In this document: piece by piece, positions 59,752 through 64,000 of the stretch | Layout: each line of letters begins with the position of its first letter | Position numbering within the stretch: position 1 is the stretch's first letter | NCBI RefSeq assembly: GCF_000264995.1 | Contig: NW_006767437.1 | Coordinates: 1,285,946-1,349,945, forward strand | Direction of reading: 5' to 3' | Length of the DNA stretch: 64,000 nucleotides | Origin: Punctularia strigosozonata HHB-11173 SS5 | Taxonomy: Eukaryota > Basidiomycota > Agaricomycetes > Corticiales > Punctulariaceae | Program-made: the position numbers and the translations under genes | The notes under the pieces: model-generated | Seen by the model: the letters and a program-made list of their open reading frames with translations, nothing else | Database searches by the model: none | What the model was told of the DNA's origin: nothing

Positions 59752-61103
59752 GTTGTGCTTGGAGTAGAAGAGGTAACAGGGAGAGTAGAAAGGAGGTTCG
59801 GGGTGGAAAGAAAAGGAGAACGGGAGGGCAGCGCAAGACCCAGCTCGGAACGGATTGATCGACCCTTGGCGGTCCCCACGTGTCTCCCACCCTTTTATTC
59901 GGCCACAGCTTACTTCGATCCCCTCGATAGCTTATACCCCATCCTATACCTTATCTCCCTCCATCTCCCCCCATCTTTCCCGAGGGATACATAACGGCGA
60001 ATTCGGTCAGTGCTAATTCCACCCGCTTTCCCTTGGTCGTGTAGCAATTGACTCCAAAGAGCTACGGTCTACCAAAGCTACCGCCCGCCATGATAGCAAC
60101 ACAGCGCCTTCGGACGTCGAATACACACCAGCCTCGACCAATGGGGCATTTCTGACCATGCCGAGAATGGTACTGCGATCCCACCGAGGTTTACTTCTGG
60201 CTGGCCACAGCCTCGATGTGTCCATCATACTAGATCACGCTCGAACTTCCGTGCTCTTCGAGGGTTTTGAGAACATCACCTGCCCGTCTTCACTTGTCGG
60301 ACGTCTCAGTCAATCACTACTATCATTCTCGCCTACGCCTGCACAGCTGCGACCTAGGCTACTACGCTGTATCTGTCGTGTTGCCACATTCGAGCAGGCC
60401 ACTCGGAATCGCTGTGAGAAATGCTGAGTTGCTTCGTACATGGGAGCGCTCACATCAATTGGACTCGGCGCAGTGATTCGACGATTCGGCCGTGATTTAA
60501 CAACTCCACAAACATCTCATCTGCGTTACATGATTCTCAGGACTTTGCTTCAGTGATGTTTGGGTGATCGCTCGGTCTTAAGCTGATGACGCACATAAAA
60601 ATCATGATTCAGGTGGTATTCTCATCCGCACATATTGGGTACTTATCCAGACGAATACGGACTGGTATAAATTCGACTCAATTAACAGAAGAATGCGGTT
60701 TATGTCCAGGATTAGCTTCCCGAGCATTCGTCGATTTCATCATATACTCCGGAATCAGGGTGGTGACAAGACAGGATTCGACAAAAGGGGGATGCCCTCT
60801 GGCTTATACCTTGGAGGTGATGACAATCAAAACAACAGGTTCGATGCCATGCACTGTTGTGATATCCCAGGTGCCAGAAATGCCTATGGGAGACATTGAT
60901 ATCCCCAGCCCAGCCAGTCAACTAGTTCTCCCGTGTGAGCATTGCGCATGACTAGGCTACTCCGATATGCTACATAAAGTATTACGACCAACTAATAATA
61001 CAGCACGGCCATTTGCGTGTCGTGGTCGAAGTGAAAGTGCGATAGCTCTATCGAAGACGGTTTTGAAGATGTATGACAAACGAACTGCTCTGACTTGGCA
61101 TGT
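59752..61103. other. Intergenic region, 1.35 kb, nothing recognised
   Basis: The left part holds the RAS promoter, with pyrimidine-rich tccctccatctccccccat near 59960. The right part is the 3' side of the receptor-like gene. Open frames are short and show no motifs. Confidence 0.45.
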
Positions 61104-63583
61104 TTAGATGTATTCTCCGGACACGGACGGCCGATGCGTGGCGCGAACGGGCACCGCAGGCAAGCCGCGCGGGCCCGACAACGTGCGCGTGTGCGTGCTC
61201 GACACGGACGCCGCGCGCGAGAAGGAGGCGCCGCTGCCGCGGTTGACGCGGTTCATGTCGACGACGGGGCGAGCGGACGCCGCGCGGGGGCGTAGCGACG
61301 CCGGGACGTCCCTCGACTCCGAGTCCCCGCGGAGCCGGGTCGGCGTGTACGGCGAGCCCATACCCCGCGCGTCGCTCGTGGCAGCGTTGGTGACCAGGCT
61401 CGCCCAGGCCGTCGCGCCCAGGGCCTGCGGGCCGTCACGCTCTGCGCGGGGTTGGTTGAAGGCCGTCGCGTTGCTCTGCTGGCGCATGAGGTTCCCGAGT
61501 ATCGGCGAGCCGTAAGAGCCGTACTCGCTCGTGGGCGAGTCCGCGGACGCGTAGCTTAGCCCGCCCACGGAAACGTTGCGTGCCAAACCTTTCGACCGCT
61601 CCTGGACGGAAGATCGTGACAGGAACATCGACGCGAGGGATTCCTTGCGCGAGACTTGCTTGTTGTCGGACGACACGTCTGAGGGGAGGGCAAGTTGGCC
61701 TGAAGGGCCGAGCACCATCCTGGTGGGTGGGAGTTGCGAGGCGGAAGGTTCCCTGCGCAGGGGCGAACGTCCTGCGCGGGGAGGAGGCGGCAGCGAGCCC
61801 AAGGAGTCCGCAGACTGTTGGCGCTGGTGCGGGTAAAGGGAGGACTGGTGTGCCGGTTCCGGGATGCTGATCTCCATGCTGAGTTGAGAGGCCGGGGTGA
61901 TAGGCCGGGAGATGGCCGAGATCATGCTCGCGCTATCCGAGCTAAGGCCCTGGCGGTGCCCAGTAGGCCGCAAGAGGCTCCGGGTCGAGGACACGTCACT
62001 CGAGGAGGCCGAGTGCGAGACGTAGGGCACAATCCCCCCGCTGTGCTTGCGAACGGTGGGCGCACGGACGGTTGAGGCCGGTGATCGCGGGCTGGCCGGG
62101 AACTCGAACGCTTTCGCACTCATGGGCGGGGCAGCAAAGTGAGGCTGATAGTCTTCCTGCTTCTCCGAAGGTCCCCAGGTGCGCTCGGCATCCGTCTGAG
62201 GGCCGGAGGAGCCCCGGGTGGTGCCGGTAAACGCGGGGCTCAGCACACGCAGCGTGTTGTAGATGAGGGTAACGTTTGCGAGACCTGAGTAGGGTATAAG
62301 CGCGAGAACAACCATTTCTGATAGTAGTAGCGGACCAAGGAGGAGGGAGCAAGCAGTGCTGAACACCATAACACCCCACGATACACGGAAGCCTTGAATG
62401 AATAGCAGCAACGTAAAGGATACCGGCAGCAGGAGAATGAGGTATGCTTTAAACGACACGAGTTTTAGATTCAGCGTTCGCAGATTTTATGCACGAGAAC
62501 TCACCCAGCGGGTACCAAAGCATCGAGGCAGCAATTGCTCTGATAAATCGGTGGTACTCGTCGAAGCCGTGTACTTGACCGCTCCAGCGCTGATGCGGGT
62601 CCAACGAGAAGCTGATACCGCCGCGGATAGACATCGTTCCGCGAATGACGAGGAAAATCAGAGAATACAGAATCGCAGAAATCAGAGCAGTGACGAAAAT
62701 CTGAGTGATGGATTCAGAACCTTGCACATATAATTTCGTCATAGGAGCATAACCTACCGGAAGCAAATGCAAACAAAACTGATAGGCGGGATAAGCAGCA
62801 GATGTGCCGCACGCATACGACATGGAACCATACACAGGACCCCGGGGAGGCGAGACAAAAGCGGGGACCACGCCTTTGAGAACATCGTGAACAATCATGT
62901 GAAGACAGAATCCCGACGCATACACGTACCCACGGCAAGGGCACCAGCCCAACCAAAAGTAACCGCGGCGATGTTGACCCACACTGGTTGCTTGTACCGC
63001 AGCACCAACGAGTTGAAGGTGTGCACCGCAACAAGCGCTGTGAAGTACGCCGACCCGAAATCGCCGACGCCCATCAAGGTAGCTGGGTAAAGTTGAGCTC
63101 TTCAGTTCCGGCGCTCGCATAATGATGCATAATGGATTGCCTACCCTGGGTGGTGCATATCGAGCCTGTGAAACACGGCGATGTTCAATACAATGGCATG
63201 GCATCAACAGAGTCCCGCCGATGGAAATAGGCGCACCTTCTTGAATTCCCTTCATCATCACCCAAGCGCCTTCCATCAGCCCAGCGGTGCAGCTGATAAG
63301 GTTGCTCAAGAGCAAGCAGCCTGCGAACAGCCCAAGCTGCGTGCGGAAGAAGATGCGTTCACGGGCGGGCTTGACATCTGACTCCGGGGTGATCAAAGTC
63401 CAGGCAACGCGGGTCGCAAGGAAGAATATGGCCAGGATAGATAGGCAGGAGCATATGAAGATGGGCTACACGTTGAGCTCGCGATTAGAGACGCATGCTT
63501 TGTCGGCAAGTGGTTTTACTGTCACGCACCACGATCGCGGCCACTTCTCCCGAGGTGAAAGCATGCATAGTTACTTGTGACAT
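61104..63583 (-). CDS. 7-TM receptor-like protein (fungal GPCR-like) with long Ser/Pro-rich tail
   Basis: The start MSQVTMHAFTSGEVAAIV is joined to PIFICSCLSILAIFFLATRV. Further helices are TQLGLFAGCLLLSNLISC, GDFGSAYFTALVAVHTFNSL, VNIAAVTFGWAGALAVG, TALISAILYSLIFLVIR, AYLILLLPVSFTLLLFIQ and VMVFSTACSLLLGPLLL. HTFNSLVLR in the middle helix and the R-rich helix-3/4 junction recall the Git3/cAMP-receptor-like group. From about 62280 a single long exon encodes some 390 residues of Ser/Pro-rich tail with SPRSPAS, SPLRREPSASQLP and RKESLASMFLSRSS, ending RPSVSGEYI at 61104. Such tails are typical phosphorylation and arrestin-type docking regions. The ligand is unknown; GPCR status is inferred from topology. 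Confidence 0.74.
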
Positions 63584-64000
63584 CGCAAAGGGCGGAAAAC
63601 ACGTTGAATTACGAGTAAGGTGTCTTGATACTGTTCAACAGCAGTTCGCAGCGTCGAGCCGGCACCAAGACAGTCGAAACTAAAGGGGTCGTGAAGAGCA
63701 GTCCCAGACCAAAAAAGAACGAAGGGAAAGCTGTCTAGGAACCAGGAGGAGAATCGAACGAAGATTAGAGGGAGCGTAAGCGTAGCGGGAGCAGCCTCGG
63801 GGGAGAGGAAGGAGACCAGCCTGGCCTGAGAACTTCACGATCATGTTTGATATTGAGGCGGAAAGGGGGCGGTCAAGACAGTAGTGAGCTGACCCGGTAA
63901 CCAAGAACAACGTCGGCGAATCTGATGATTTGCACCCACTGCCGCATTGTACCGTCGGCTCACTGATATGGTAATATGCTATACATTATGTCATTGGCGT
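63584..64000. other. Upstream region of the receptor-like gene
   Basis: The promoter of the 61104-63583 gene should lie here. A short minus-strand open frame at 63680-63910 has no motif. The neighbouring gene beyond the window is not visible. Confidence 0.4.

Overview
The window looks like part of an Agaricomycete (mushroom-forming basidiomycete) chromosome. Almost every recognisable gene is split by GT-AG introns of roughly 45-70 nt. The families present are typical of basidiomycetes: DUF6533 membrane proteins, GMC oxidoreductases, a fungal P450, a class III chitinase and a MATA-type HMG protein. The DNA is moderately GC-rich and genes are packed a few hundred bases apart. I assigned exons by eye from frame, splice signals and family motifs, so exon edges are approximate. 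Gene starts and stops are firm where stated.

Layout. 0-8.1 kb is an accessory block: a P450 (-), a multi-pass membrane protein (-), a decayed membrane-protein stretch (-) and a GMC oxidoreductase (+). 8.1-11.9 kb has no assignable gene but holds a ~145-bp x3 tandem repeat and a 64-bp-spaced direct repeat. 11.9-19.7 kb is a housekeeping block: a Rax1-like RGS membrane protein, CCT5 and the PP2A catalytic subunit sharing a 258-bp divergent promoter, a small mitochondrial protein and a GNAT acetyltransferase. 20.0-22.5 kb holds a small secreted protein, and then a run of N flanked by two identical 819-bp segments, almost certainly an unmerged contig overlap. 22.7-26.5 kb has SERINC/TMS1 and a phosphoglycerate-mutase-like protein, separated by two nested TA-flanked inverted-repeat elements. 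27.6-33.9 kb is a co-oriented run of three secreted hydrolases: GH18 chitinase, histidine acid phosphatase and a one-lobe aspartic-protease-like protein. 34.1-42.2 kb carries a PPxY coiled-coil protein, a DUF1771-SMR protein, a Cys-rich two-TM protein, sulfite oxidase, a long coiled-coil protein and a DUF1748 protein. At 42.4-43.5 kb lies an intact 1,064-bp foldback element with a 9-bp target-site duplication. 43.6-47.0 kb has an HMG-box factor and a RAD51D-like recombinase. 47.0-54.4 kb is a second accessory block: a DUF6533 membrane protein, a second DUF6533 remnant and a second GMC oxidoreductase close to the first. 54.9-63.6 kb has MGM1/OPA1, RAS and a 7-TM receptor-like protein with a long tail.

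How parts fit: the two accessory blocks share the same gene classes (GMC oxidoreductase plus membrane proteins) and look like products of local duplication. The RGS protein, RAS, PP2A and the 7-TM receptor-like protein are all signalling components, but they are not evidently a cluster. The nearest thing to an undescribed system here is the set of three well-bounded non-autonomous elements, one of which carries a tRNA-like Pol III promoter in its loop. I see no biosynthetic cluster core enzyme, no CRISPR array, no rRNA and no convincing intact tRNA.
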